Source: Mastigias papua (Eukaryota; Cnidaria; Scyphozoa; Rhizostomeae; Mastigiidae). Taken from it: a stretch of DNA of 64,000 nucleotides. The notes under the pieces are model-generated. The model saw nothing but the letters and a program-made list of their open reading frames with translations. It searched no databases and was not told the origin of the DNA. The stretch is from assembly GCA_964019165.1 (NCBI GenBank), contig CAXHSL010000167.1, positions 1 through 64,000 on the forward strand, in the 5' to 3' direction. Every line of letters starts with the position of its first letter. The first letter of the stretch is position 1. Below, in pieces: positions 34,685-48,160 of this stretch. The position numbers and the translations under genes are program-made.

Positions 34685-37387
34685 TTGGGAAAGGTTGTAC
34701 GACTGTCTCGTATAGGTTCGAATATAAAATTCAGACAATGCCTGCCAAAAGTCTTGGAACACTTGCTATGATTTACGCTATAGATGAGCTATAGCATCCC
34801 CTCCCCCGTTAAACAATGTTGTATGAAGCAAATATGGGCAACTCGAAGGCCAAAAGTGATGCGTGTTTTTAAAGCTACTGGTCTCCGCTATCCAATCAAC
34901 ATTGTTTCAGGGGGGGAGGGGGTCTACATTTTAAGTGGTGTCAAGGAGAAGCGGCAGGAGTCGGAAATCGATACAATTGTGTGGGTGTTCCAACTACTTT
35001 TGGCAGGCATTGTCTGAATCTCATATTTAAGGAGGACAGGTAGAGTTGCAACGATGGATCATACTAATAGGTTTTCGAGGGTGCTGATTTCATTTTTAGC
35101 GGAATCAGAGCCATATCTCAACCGGATCATTAGCTTTCGTGCTAATTTGATATCTTTATATGCAGTTTATTGACGAAAATTCAGCAAAATGTCTAGAAAT
35201 TTCAACTATAGTACAAATGCTGTCCAAAATAATTGAAATGCACTGCGATCACCTCCTCTTCATATTATTAGCATATATCGGACATATGGGTAGAATTCTT
35301 AGATAAACAGCAGAGAAAATAAATAAACAAGTTATACGTTTTTGTGTCATTGGGGTATCTAAAAGTGTATACCTTGCAGTACATTACTAGTACAAGTGAG
35401 GTAACTGTAACTGATAATAAGTAAACCTTATTTTTTATATATCATTAAAATTATGTAGGAAGTTTCGAGCCTGCAACTTTTGCGCTCAAAGAATTGCCTT
35501 TTAAATAACAACCTGAGCTACATCAACTGGAAGCGAAATCTGTCCTCTCATGAGATGGGGGATAAAAGCTGAGCCGTTACAAAGCTGAATATTTATATTT
35601 TACCGCATTTCCATATTGTACCAGTTAAGAAAACATTAATAATAAGCGTAGAAGACTATTTCAGACTCTCATGACACTGCAATGTCCTTATAACTATGCA
35701 GGAATAGTGTGAACAAAGCTGATTTAATTGCCTACAGTAACGCTGGCACTGAGGTAGTAGGCAGAAACAAGTTCTCCCCTGCAATATTCCAATCCTTTCA
35801 GTCTGTTACAGCATCAGGAGTTATATTCAATCAGTCCAGTGTATGAAGCAGCATAAAACTGACAGTTGCCACTTTTATATGCCGTGCTATTAGAGAGGAC
35901 ACAAAGATACTTCCATCTTACCCCACCAAACGGCCGAATATCGCTCCGTAATAAACGATCGGGAAATAGAAATCATTAGAAATCATCACTGTTCCTGGAA
36001 AACTTTCCGATTTCAAGCACGATGTTGATATTCAAAGCCAGAAAGCAGCTATATCCTGTGAATATTGTTGCGCAACATTACTACTACAATAACTATGTCA
36101 TCAACTCCACAGACACGTAATTGTCCTTCGCAGTTTGCACGCTTCGCATGACTTCATCTTTGTACACAATGGCTACGAGCAACGGTCTACAACGGTCTAC
36201 ACTTTCTATAACTCCCACTGTCCCTTCCAGTGAGAAGTATTACCCCAAAAATGGTTCCCAAACGTTGTGCTTTATGTGCTAGTATGTGCATGTTATGTAT
36301 TCTCTGCCGAATAATGAGCATTTTCAGCAAAATTAGCAAATATCTCAACGGTCTACACTTTTTTGAAAATAAATTTGACCTAGTATTAAACTATTTCACA
36401 AAAAGTGTAGACCGTTGACGTTTTCATCTTTTCCTCGGCAATGGTGCAATAACTGTACGCAATCTATTGCAGGTGAAATACTCGTTAGAAAAGCTATCTT
36501 GTGCATAGTTCTCAATGTCGAAATCTCTACCATAAGATTTATTTTCATTTTCCAAAGTTTGTAGACCGTTGTGTAGACCGTTGAGATTGTCGGCCATGAC
36601 GTCAGTCATTATGCAAGTCAGCAGCCTCGATACTAAGAAGAGGGTTTCTATACCTGTAACATTCATGGATCGGGCTCCTTCTAGAATAGGCACATTCACA
36701 CAAGGAAAAGCAGAGGAACGCACCCCCTTCATTATATATATATATATATATATCGTGTATATGAACATATAGATATTAATATAGGTATCAACATATATAT
36801 AAAATATATATATATTTATTCATATATATTTATATATATTTGTATAAATGTATATTTATATATAAAGGTATTTGCCTATATTTCTGTATATTTATTTATA
36901 CTTATATTTTTATATGTATATTTATCTATATATGGCTATACTTTAAATCCCCATGGCAGATCTAGCTGATCAGCTTGAGTTAAAAATCAAATAAAATAGA
37001 AAACAGATGCAATACGCCAGTCAATACTTGATTGAAGGCCTAAAGCTTACCTATTGCTTAGACAATGGTGCATTGTTGCTACTGTAAGATTGCTACTGTA
37101 AGATCAATTATAGGTAAACGACTCCGCAACTCTATTATCGAAATACACAAAGAAACGGTGTAATCAAGTCGATATCTTCTTTTCATATGCAGGTAGAGAG
37201 GTTAACTATTTGTTTCATTTGTGAATTTACTTCCTTCATTTACAATTCATTAGCAAAGAAACATGACATCATAATCATCATTGAATTTAGGGGATTTTTC
37301 AAGCCCCCTGCCAGTATCTCGGTAAGGTGTTACCTAATTGAGATTTCGTCAGCGGAAATGAAATCAGCGCCCTCAATTACCCCATGT
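34685..37387 (+). repeat. Unit 14 (A/B chimeric unit, 2703 bp)
   Basis: Type A up to the AATGGTGC marker at 37068, then a 14-bp duplication (37076-37103), then type B from AAACGGTG (37156) onward. The register of the 2689-bp period is kept, apart from the extra 14 bp. Confidence 0.96.
37076..37103. repeat. 14-bp tandem duplication at the A/B block junction
   Basis: TTGCTACTGTAAGA occurs twice (37076-37089 and 37090-37103). Every other unit has one copy. It lies between the last type A marker (37068) and the first type B marker (37156). Confidence 0.95.
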
Positions 37388-37612
37388 TTGGGAAAGGTTG
37401 TACGGCTGTATCGTATAGGTTCGAATATAAAATTCAGACAATGCCTGCCAAAAGTCTTGGAACACTTGCTATGATTTACGCTATAGAGGAGCTATAGCAT
37501 CCCCTCCCCCGTTAAACAATGTTGTATGAAGCAAATATGGGCAACTCGAAGGCCAAAAGTGATGCGTGTTTTTAAAGCTACTGGTCTCCGCTATCGAATC
37601 AACATTGTTTCA

Positions 37613-37626
37613 GGGGGGGGGGGGGG
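37613..37626 (+). repeat. Pure G tract, type B (G14-G16)
   Basis: In type B the interrupting A is gone. Lengths in units 15 to 24 are 14, 14, 14, 15, 14, 15, 16, 14, 14 and 14. The partner C tract keeps its T interruption, so pairing is imperfect. Confidence 0.93.
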
Positions 37627-39436
37627 TCTACATTTTAAATTGTGTCAAGGAGAAGCGGCAGGAGTCGGAAATCGATACAATTGTGTGGGTGTTCCAACTA
37701 CTTTTGGCAGGCATTGTCTGAATCTCATATTTAAGGAGGACAGGTAGAGTTGCAACGATGGATCATACTAATAGGTTTTCGAGGGTGCTGATTTCATTTT
37801 TAGCGGAATCAGAGCCATATCTCAACCGGATCATTAGCTTTCGTGCTAATTTGATGTCTTTATATGCAGTTTATTGACGAAAATTCAGCAAAATGTCTAG
37901 AAATTTCAACTATAGTACAAATGCTGTCCAAAATAATTGAAATGCACTGCGGTCACCTCCTCTTCATATTATTAGCATATATCGGACATATGGGTAGAAT
38001 TCTTAGATAAACAGCAGAGAAAATAAATAAACAAGTTATACGTTTTTATGTCATTGGGGTATCTAAAACTGTATACCTTGCAGTACATTACTAGTACAAG
38101 TGAGGTAACTCTAACTGATAATAAGTAAACCTTATTTTTTATATATCATTAAAATTATGTAGGAAGTTTCGAGCCTGCAACTTTTGCGCTCAAAGAATTG
38201 CCTTTTAAATAACAACCTGAGCTACATCAACTGGAAGCGAAATCTGTCCTCTCATGAGATGGGGGATAAAAGCTGAGCCGTTACAAAGCTGAATATTTAT
38301 ATTTTACCGCAGTTCCATATTGTACCAGTTAAGAAAACATTAATAGTAAGCGTAGAAGACTATTTCAGACTCTCATGACACTGCAATGTCCTTATAACTA
38401 TGCAGGAATAGTGTGAACAAAGCTGATTTAATTGCCTACAGTAACGCTGGCACTGAGGTAGTAGGCAGAAACAAGTTCTCCCCTGCAATATTCCAATCCT
38501 TTCAGTCTGTTACAGCATCAGGAGTTATATTCAATCAGTCCAGTGTATGAAGCAGCATAAAACTGACAGTTGCCACTTTTCTATGCCGTGCTATTAGAGA
38601 GGACACAAAGATACTTCCATCTTACCCCACCAAACGCCCGAATATCGCTCCGTAATAAACGATCGGGAAATAGAAATCATTAGAAATCATCACTGTTCCT
38701 GGAAAACTTTCCGATTTCAAGCACGATGTTGATATTCAAAGCCAGAAAGCAGCTATATCCTGTGAATATTGTTGCGCAACATTACTACTACAATAACTAT
38801 GTCATCAACTCCACAGACACGTAATTGTCCTTCGCAGTTTGCACGCTTCGCATGACTTCATCTTTGTACACAATGGCTACGGGCAACGGTCTACAACGGT
38901 CTACACTTTCTATAACTCCCACTGTCCCTTCCAGTGAGAAGTATTACCCCAAAAATGGTTCCCAAACGTTGTGCTTTATGTGCTAGTATGTGCATGTTGT
39001 GTATTCTCTGCCGAATAATGAGCATTTTCAGCAAAATTAGCAAATATCTCAACGGTCTACACTTTTTTGAAAATAAATTTGACCTACTATTAAACTATTT
39101 CACAAAAAGTGTAGACCGTTGACGTTTTCATCTTTTCCTCGGCAATGGTACAATAACTGTACGCAATCTATTGCAGGTGAAATACTCGTTAGAAAAGCTA
39201 TCTTGTGCATAGTTCTCAATGTCGAAATCTCTACCATAAGATTTATTTTCATTTTCCAAAGTTTGTAGACCGTTGTGTAGACCGTTGAGATTGTCGGCCA
39301 TGACGTCAGTCATTATGCAAGTCAGCAGCCTCGATACTAAGAAGAGGGTTTCTATACCTGTAACATTCATGGATCGGGCTCCTTCTAGAATAGGCACATT
39401 CACACAAGGACAAGCAGAGGAACGCACCCCCTTCAT

Positions 39437-39461
39437 TATATATATATATATATATATATAT
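39437..39461. repeat. (TA)n microsatellite, type B example
   Basis: Tract lengths (TA plus a terminal T) in units 15 to 24 are 25, 25, 27, 27, 27, 25, 27, 25, 25 and 23 nt, against 21 nt in 13 of 14 type A units and 23 nt in unit 9. It is the main source of unit length variation in the array. Confidence 0.93.
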
Positions 39462-40079
39462 CGTGTATATGAACATATAGATATTAATATAGGTATCAAC
39501 ATATATATAAAATATATATATTTATTCATGTATATTTATATATATTTGTATAAATGTATATTTATATATAAAGGTATTTGCCTATATTTCTGTATATTTA
39601 TTTATACTTATATTTTTATATGTATATTTATCTATACATGGCATTACTTTAAATCCCCATGGCAGATCTAGCTGATCAGCTTGAGTTAAAAATCAAATAA
39701 AATAGAAAACAGATGCAATACGCCAGTCAATACTTGATTGAAGGCCTAAAGCTTACCTATTGCTTAGACAATGATGCATTGTTGCTACTGTAAGATCAAT
39801 TATAGGTAAACGACTCCGCAACTCTATTATCGAAATACACAAAGAAACGGTGTAATCAAGTCGATATCTTCTTTTCATATGCAGGTAGAGAGGTTAACTA
39901 TTTGTTTCATTTGTGAATTTACTTCCTTCATTTACAATTCATTAGCAAAGAAACATGACATCATAATCATCATTGAATTTAGGGGATTTTTCAAGCCCCC
40001 TGCCAGTATCTCGGTAAGGTGTTACCTAATTGAGATTTCGTCAGCGGAAATGAAATCAGCGCCCTCAATTACCCCATGT

Positions 40080-42771
40080 TTGGGAAAGGTTGTACGGCTG
40101 TATCGTATAGGTTCGAATATAAAATTCAGACAATGCCTGCCAAAAGTCTTGGAACACTTGCTATGATTTACGCTATAGAGGAGCTATAGCATCCCCTCCC
40201 CCGTTAAACAATGTTGTATGAAGCAAATATGGGCAACTCGAAGGCCAAAAGTGATGCGTGTTTTTAAAGCTACTGGTCTCCGCTATCGAATCAACATTGT
40301 TTCAGGGGGGGGGGGGGGTCTACATTTTAAATTGTGTCAAGGAGAAGCGGCAGGAGTCGGAAATCGATACAATTGTGTGGGTGTTCCAACTACTTTTGGC
40401 AGGCATTGTCTGAATCTCATATTTAAGGAGGACAGGTAGAGTTGCAACGATGGATCATACTAATAGGTTTTCGAGGGTGCTGATTTCATTTTTAGCGGAA
40501 TCAGAGCCATATCTCAACCGGATCATTAGCTTTCGTGCTAATTTGATGTCTTTATATGCAGTTTATTGACGAAAATTCAGCAAAATGTCTAGAAATTTCA
40601 ACTATAGTACAAATGCTGTCCAAAATAATTGAAATGCACTGCGGTCACCTCCTCTTCATATTATTAGCATATATCGGACATATGGGTAGAATTCTTAGAT
40701 AAACAGCAGATAAAATAAATAAACAAGTTATACGTTTTTATGTCATTGGGGTATCTAAAACTGTATACCTTGCAGTACATTACTAGTACAAGTGAGGTAA
40801 CTCTAACTGATAATAAGTAAACCTTATTTTTTATATATCATTAAAATTATGTAGGAAGTTTCGAGCCTGCAACTTTTGCGCTCAAAGAATTGCCTTTTAA
40901 ATAACAACCTGAGCTACATCAACTGGAAGCGAAATCTGTCCTCTCATGAGATGGGGGATAAAAGCTGAGCCGTTACAAAGCTGAATATTTATATTTTACC
41001 GCAGTTCCATATTGTACCAGTTAAGAAAACATTAATAGTAAGCGTAGAAGACTATTTCAGACTCTCATGACACTGCAATGTCCTTATAACTATGCAGGAA
41101 TAGTGTGAACAAAGCTGATTTAATTGCCTACAGTAACGCTGGCACTGAGGTAGTAGGCAGAAACAAGTTCTCCCCTGCAATATTCCAATCCTTTCAGTCT
41201 GTTACAGCATCAGGAGTTATATTCAATCAGTCCAGTGTATGAAGCAGCATAAAACTGACAGTTGCCACTTTTCTATGCCGTGCTATTAGAGAGGACACAA
41301 AGATACTTCCATCTTACCCCACCAAACGCCCGAATATCGCTCCGTAATAAACGATCGGGAAATAGAAATCATTAGAAATCATCACTGTTCCTGGAAAACT
41401 TTCCGATTTCAAGCACGATGTTGATATTCAAAGCCAGAAAGCAGCTATATCCTGTGAATATTGTTGCGCAACATTACTACTACAATAACTATGTCATCAA
41501 CTCCACAGACACGTAATTGTCCTTCGCAGTTTGCACGCTTCGCATGACTTCATCTTTGTACACAATGGCTACGGGCAACGGTCTACAACGGTCTACACTT
41601 TCTATAACTCCCACTGTCCCTTCCAGTGAGAAGTATTACCCCAAAAATGGTTCCCAAACGTTGTGCTTTATGTGCTAGTATGTGCATGTTGTGTATTCTC
41701 TGCCGAATAATGAGCATTTTCAGCAAAATTAGCAAATATCTCAACGGTCTACACTTTTTTGAAAATAAATTTGACCTACTATTAAACTATTTCACAAAAA
41801 GTGTAGACCGTTGACGTTTTCATCTTTTCCTCGGCAATGGTACAATAACTGTACGCAATCTATTGCAGGTGAAATACTCGTTAGAAAAGCTATCTTGTGC
41901 ATAGTTCTCAATGTCGAAATCTCTACCATAAGATTTATTTTCATTTTCCAAAGTTTGTAGACCGTTGTGTAGACCGTTGAGATTGTCGGCCATGACGTCA
42001 GTCATTATGCAAGTCAGCAGCCTCGATACTAAGAAGAGGGTTTCTATACCTGTAACATTCATGGATCGGGCTCCTTCTAGAATAGGCACATTCACACAAG
42101 GACAAGCAGAGGAACGCACCCCCTTCATTATATATATATATATATATATATATCGTGTATATGAACATATAGATATTAATATAGGTATCAACATATATAT
42201 AAAATATATATATTTATTCATGTATATTTATATATATTTGTATAAATGTATATTTATATATAAAGGTATTTGCCTATATTTCTGTATATTTATTTATACT
42301 TATATTTTTATATGTATATTTATCTATACATGGCATTACTTTAAATCCCCATGGCAGATCTAGCTGATCAGCTTGAGTTAAAAATCAAATAAAATAGAAA
42401 ACAGATGCAATACGCCAGTCAATACTTGATTGAAGGCCTAAAGCTTACCTATTGCTTAGACAATGATGCATTGTTGCTACTGTAAGATCAATTATAGGTA
42501 AACGACTCCGCAACTCTATTATCGAAATACACAAAGAAACGGTGTAATCAAGTCGATATCTTCTTTTCATATGCAGGTAGAGAGGTTAACTATTTGTTTC
42601 ATTTGTGAATTTACTTCCTTCATTTACAATTCATTAGCAAAGAAACATGACATCATAATCATCATTGAATTTAGGGGATTTTTCAAGCCCCCTGCCAGTA
42701 TCTCGGTAAGGTGTTACCTAATTGAGATTTCGTCAGCGGAAATGAAATCAGCGCCCTCAATTACCCCATGT
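40080..42771 (+). repeat. Unit 16 (type B, 2692 bp)
   Basis: G14 and TA 25 nt. Carries a private G to T change at 40711 (AGCAGATAAAAT where others read AGCAGAGAAAAT). Confidence 0.96.
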
Positions 42772-45465
42772 TTGGGAAAGGTTGTACGGCTGTATCGTAT
42801 AGGTTCGAATATAAAATTCAGACAATGCCTGCCAAAAGTCTTGGAACACTTGCTATGATTTACGCTATAGAGGAGCTATAGCATCCCCTCCCCCGTTAAA
42901 CAATGTTGTATGAAGCAAATATGGGCAACTCGAAGGCCAAAAGTGATGCGTGTTTTTAAAGTTACTGGTCTCCGCTATCGAATCAACATTGTTTCAGGGG
43001 GGGGGGGGGGTCTACATTTTAAATTGTGTCAAGGAGAAGCGGCAGGAGTCGGAAATCGATACAATTGTGTGGGTGTTCCAACTACTTTTGGCAGGCATTG
43101 TCTGAATCTCATATTTAAGGAGGACAGGTAGAGTTGCAACGATGGATCATACTAATAGGTTTTCGAGGGTGCTGATTTCATTTTTAGCGGAATCAGAGCC
43201 ATATCTCAACCGGATCATTAGCTTTCGTGCTAATTTGATGTCTTTATATGCAGTTTATTGACGAAAATTCAGCAAAATGTCTAGAAATTTCAACTATAGT
43301 ACAAATGCTGTCCAAAATAATTGAAATGCACTGCGGTCACCTCCTCTTCATATTATTAGCATATATCGGACATATGGGTAGAATTCTTAGATAAACAGCA
43401 GAGAAAATAAATAAACAAGTTATACGTTTTTATGTCATTGGGGTATCTAAAACTGTATACCTTGCAGTACATTACTAGTACAAGTGAGGTAACTCTAACT
43501 GATAATAAGTAAACCTTATTTTTTATATATCATTAAAATTATGTAGGAAGTTTCGAGCCTGCAACTTTTGCGCTCAAAGAATTGCCTTTTAAATAACAAC
43601 CTGAGCTACATCAACTGGAAGCGAAATCTGTCCTCTCATGAGATGGGGGATAAAAGCTGAGCCGTTACAAAGCTGAATATTTATATTTTACCGCAGTTCC
43701 ATATTGTACCAGTTAAGAAAACATTAATAGTAAGCGTAGAAGACTATTTCAGACTCTCATGACACTGCAATGTCCTTATAACTATGCAGGAATAGTGTGA
43801 ACAAAGCTGATTTAATTGCCTACAGTAACGCTGGCACTGAGGTAGTAGGCAGAAACAAGTTCTCCCCTGCAATATTCCAATCCTTTCAGTCTGTTACAGC
43901 ATCAGGAGTTATATTCAATCAGTCCAGTGTATGAAGCAGCATAAAACTGACAGTTGCCACTTTTCTATGCCGTGCTATTAGAGAGGACACAAAGATACTT
44001 CCATCTTACCCCACCAAACGCCCGAATATCGCTCCGTAATAAACGATCGGGAAATAGAAATCATTAGAAATCATCACTGTTCCTGGAAAACTTTCCGATT
44101 TCAAGCACGATGTTGATATTCAAAGCCAGAAAGCAGCTATATCCTGTGAATATTGTTGCGCAACATTACTACTACAATAACTATGTCATCAACTCCACAG
44201 ACACGTAATTGTCCTTCGCAGTTTGCACGCTTCGCATGACTTCATCTTTGTACACAATGGCTACGGGCAACGGTCTACAACGGTCTACACTTTCTATAAC
44301 TCCCACTGTCCCTTCCAGTGAGAAGTATTACCCCAAAAATGGTTCCCAAACGTTGTGCTTTATGTGCTAGTATGTGCATGTTGTGTATTCTCTGCCGAAT
44401 AATGAGCATTTTCAGCAAAATTAGCAAATATCTCAACGGTCTACACTTTTTTGAAAATAAATTTGACCTACTATTAAACTATTTCACAAAAAGTGTAGAC
44501 CGTTGACGTTTTCATCTTTTCCTCGGCAATGGTACAATAACTGTACGCAATCTATTGCAGGTGAAATACTCGTTAGAAAAGCTATCTTGTGCATAGTTCT
44601 CAATGTCGAAATCTCTACCATAAGATTTATTTTCATTTTCCAAAGTTTGTAGACCGTTGTGTAGACCGTTGAGATTGTCGGCCATGACGTCAGTCATTAT
44701 GCAAGTCAGCAGCCTCGATACTAAGAAGAGGGTTTCTATACCTGTAACATTCATGGATCGGGCTCCTTCTAGAATAGGCACATTCACACAAGGACAAGCA
44801 GAGGAACGCACCCCCTTCATTATATATATATATATATATATATATATCGTGTATATGAACATATAGATATTAATATAGGTATCAACATATATATAAAATA
44901 TATATATTTATTCATGTATATTTATATATATTTGTATAAATGTATATTTATATATAAAGGTATTTGCCTATATTTCTGTATATTTATTTATACTTATATT
45001 TTTATATGTATATTTATCTATACATGGCATTACTTTAAATCCCCATGGCAGATCTAGCTGATCAGCTTGAGTTAAAAATCAAATAAAATAGAAAACAGAT
45101 GCAATACGCCAGTCAATACTTGATTGAAGGCCTAAAGCTTACCTATTGCTTAGACAATGATGCATTGTTGCTACTGTAAGATCAATTATAGGTAAACGAC
45201 TCCGCAACTCTATTATCGAAATACACAAAGAAACGGTGTAATCAAGTCGATATCTTCTTTTCATATGCAGGTAGAGAGGTTAACTATTTGTTTCATTTGT
45301 GAATTTACTTCCTTCATTTACAATTCATTAGCAAAGAAACATGACATCATAATCATCATTGAATTTAGGGGATTTTTCAAGCCCCCTGCCAGTATCTCGG
45401 TAAGGTGTTACCTAATTGAGATTTCGTCAGCGGAAATGAAATCAGCGCCCTCAATTACCCCATGT
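42772..45465 (+). repeat. Unit 17 (type B, 2694 bp)
   Basis: G14 and TA 27 nt. Has T at 42962 (AAAGTTACTGG) where other units have C. This is shared only with unit 18 and lies within one base of the palindrome 1 centre. Confidence 0.96.
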
Positions 45466-48160
45466 TTGGGAAAGGTTGTACGGCTGTATCGTATAGGTTC
45501 GAATATAAAATTCAGACAATGCCTGCCAAAAGTCTTGGAACACTTGCTATGATTTACGCTATAGAGGAGCTATAGCATCCCCTCCCCCGTTAAACAATGT
45601 TGTATGAAGCAAATATGGGCAACTCGAAGGCCAAAAGTGATGCGTGTTTTTAAAGTTACTGGTCTCCGCTATCGAATCAACATTGTTTCAGGGGGGGGGG
45701 GGGGGTCTACATTTTAAATTGTGTCAAGGAGAAGCGGCAGGAGTCGGAAATCGATACAATTGTGTGGGTGTTCCAACTACTTTTGGCAGGCATTGTCTGA
45801 ATCTCATATTTAAGGAGGACAGGTAGAGTTGCAACGATGGATCATACTAATAGGTTTTCGAGGGTGCTGATTTCATTTTTAGCGGAATCAGAGCCATATC
45901 TCAACCGGATCATTAGCTTTCGTGCTAATTTGATGTCTTTATATGCAGTTTATTGACGAAAATTCAGCAAAATGTCTAGAAATTTCAACTATAGTACAAA
46001 TGCTGTCCAAAATAATTGAAATGCACTGCGGTCACCTCCTCTTCATATTATTAGCATATATCGGACATATGGGTAGAATTCTTAGATAAACAGCAGAGAA
46101 AATAAATAAACAAGTTATACGTTTTTATGTCATTGGGGTATCTAAAACTGTATACCTTGCAGTACATTACTAGTACAAGTGAGGTAACTCTAACTGATAA
46201 TAAGTAAACCTTATTTTTTATATATCATTAAAATTATGTAGGAAGTTTCGAGCCTGCAACTTTTGCGCTCAAAGAATTGCCTTTTAAATAACAACCTGAG
46301 CTACATCAACTGGAAGCGAAATCTGTCCTCTCATGAGATGGGGGATAAAAGCTGAGCCGTTACAAAGCTGAATATTTATATTTTACCGCAGTTCCATATT
46401 GTACCAGTTAAGAAAACATTAATAGTAAGCGTAGAAGACTATTTCAGACTCTCATGACACTGCAATGTCCTTATAACTATGCAGGAATAGTGTGAACAAA
46501 GCTGATTTAATTGCCTACAGTAACGCTGGCACTGAGGTAGTAGGCAGAAACAAGTTCTCCCCTGCAATATTCCAATCCTTTCAGTCTGTTACAGCATCAG
46601 GAGTTATATTCAATCAGTCCAGTGTATGAAGCAGCATAAAACTGACAGTTGCCACTTTTCTATGCCGTGCTATTAGAGAGGACACAAAGATACTTCCATC
46701 TTACCCCACCAAACGCCCGAATATCGCTCCGTAATAAACGATCGGGAAATAGAAATCATTAGAAATCATCACTGTTCCTGGAAAACTTTCCGATTTCAAG
46801 CACGATGTTGATATTCAAAGCCAGAAAGCAGCTATATCCTGTGAATATTGTTGCGCAACATTACTACTACAATAACTATGTCATCAACTCCACAGACACG
46901 TAATTGTCCTTCGCAGTTTGCACGCTTCGCATGACTTCATCTTTGTACACAATGGCTACGGGCAACGGTCTACAACGGTCTACACTTTCTATAACTCCCA
47001 CTGTCCCTTCCAGTGAGAAGTATTACCCCAAAAATGGTTCCCAAACGTTGTGCTTTATGTGCTAGTATGTGCATGTTGTGTATTCTCTGCCGAATAATGA
47101 GCATTTTCAGCAAAATTAGCAAATATCTCAACGGTCTACACTTTTTTGAAAATAAATTTGACCTACTATTAAACTATTTCACAAAAAGTGTAGACCGTTG
47201 ACGTTTTCATCTTTTCCTCGGCAATGGTACAATAACTGTACGCAATCTATTGCAGGTGAAATACTCGTTAGAAAAGCTATCTTGTGCATAGTTCTCAATG
47301 TCGAAATCTCTACCATAAGATTTATTTTCATTTTCCAAAGTTTGTAGACCGTTGTGTAGACCGTTGAGATTGTCGGCCATGACGTCAGTCATTATGCAAG
47401 TCAGCAGCCTCGATACTAAGAAGAGGGTTTCTATACCTGTAACATTCATGGATCGGGCTCCTTCTAGAATAGGCACATTCACACAAGGACAAGCAGAGGA
47501 ACGCACCCCCTTCATTATATATATATATATATATATATATATCGTGTATATGAACATATAGATATTAATATAGGTATCAACATATATATAAAATATATAT
47601 ATTTATTCATGTATATTTATATATATTTGTATAAATGTATATTTATATATAAAGGTATTTGCCTATATTTCTGTATATTTATTTATACTTATATTTTTAT
47701 ATGTATATTTATCTATACATGGCATTACTTTAAATCCCCATGGCAGATCTAGCTGATCAGCTTGAGTTAAAAATCAAATAAAATAGAAAACAGATGCAAT
47801 ACGCCAGTCAATACTTGATTGAAGGCCTAAAGCTTACCTATTGCTTAGACAATGATGCATTGTTGCTACTGTAAGATCAATTATAGGTAAACGACTCCGC
47901 AACTCTATTATCGAAATACACAAAGAAACGGTGTAATCAAGTCGATATCTTCTTTTCATATGCAGGTAGAGAGGTTAACTATTTGTTTCATTTGTGAATT
48001 TACTTCCTTCATTTACAATTCATTAGCAAAGAAACATGACATCATAATCATCATTGAATTTAGGGGATTTTTCAAGCCCCCTGCCAGTATCTCGGTAAGG
48101 TGTTACCTAATTGAGATTTCGTCAGCGGAAATGAAATCAGCGCCCTCAATTACCCCATGT
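45466..48160 (+). repeat. Unit 18 (type B, 2695 bp)
   Basis: G15 and TA 27 nt. Shares the T variant (45656) with unit 17, which marks the two as sister copies. Confidence 0.96.

Larger units (their letters stand above)
1..37103. repeat. Type A block of the array (units 1-14)
   Basis: Units in this block share a set of diagnostic bases: an A interrupting the G tract (G7-A-G5), GATGAG in the small hairpin loop, CGGCCG where type B has CGCCCG, and AATGGTGC near the unit end. The TA tract is 21 nt in every unit except unit 9 (23 nt). I saw no base substitutions among these units by eye. The block ends between 37068 (last A-specific base) and 37156 (first B-specific base). Confidence 0.93.
37388..40079 (+). 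repeat. Unit 15 (type B reference unit, 2692 bp)
   Basis: First full type B unit. G tract of 14 nt (37613-37626) and TA tract of 25 nt (39437-39461). The length equals 2689 + 4 (TA) - 2 (ATATAT loss) + 1 (G). Confidence 0.97.
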
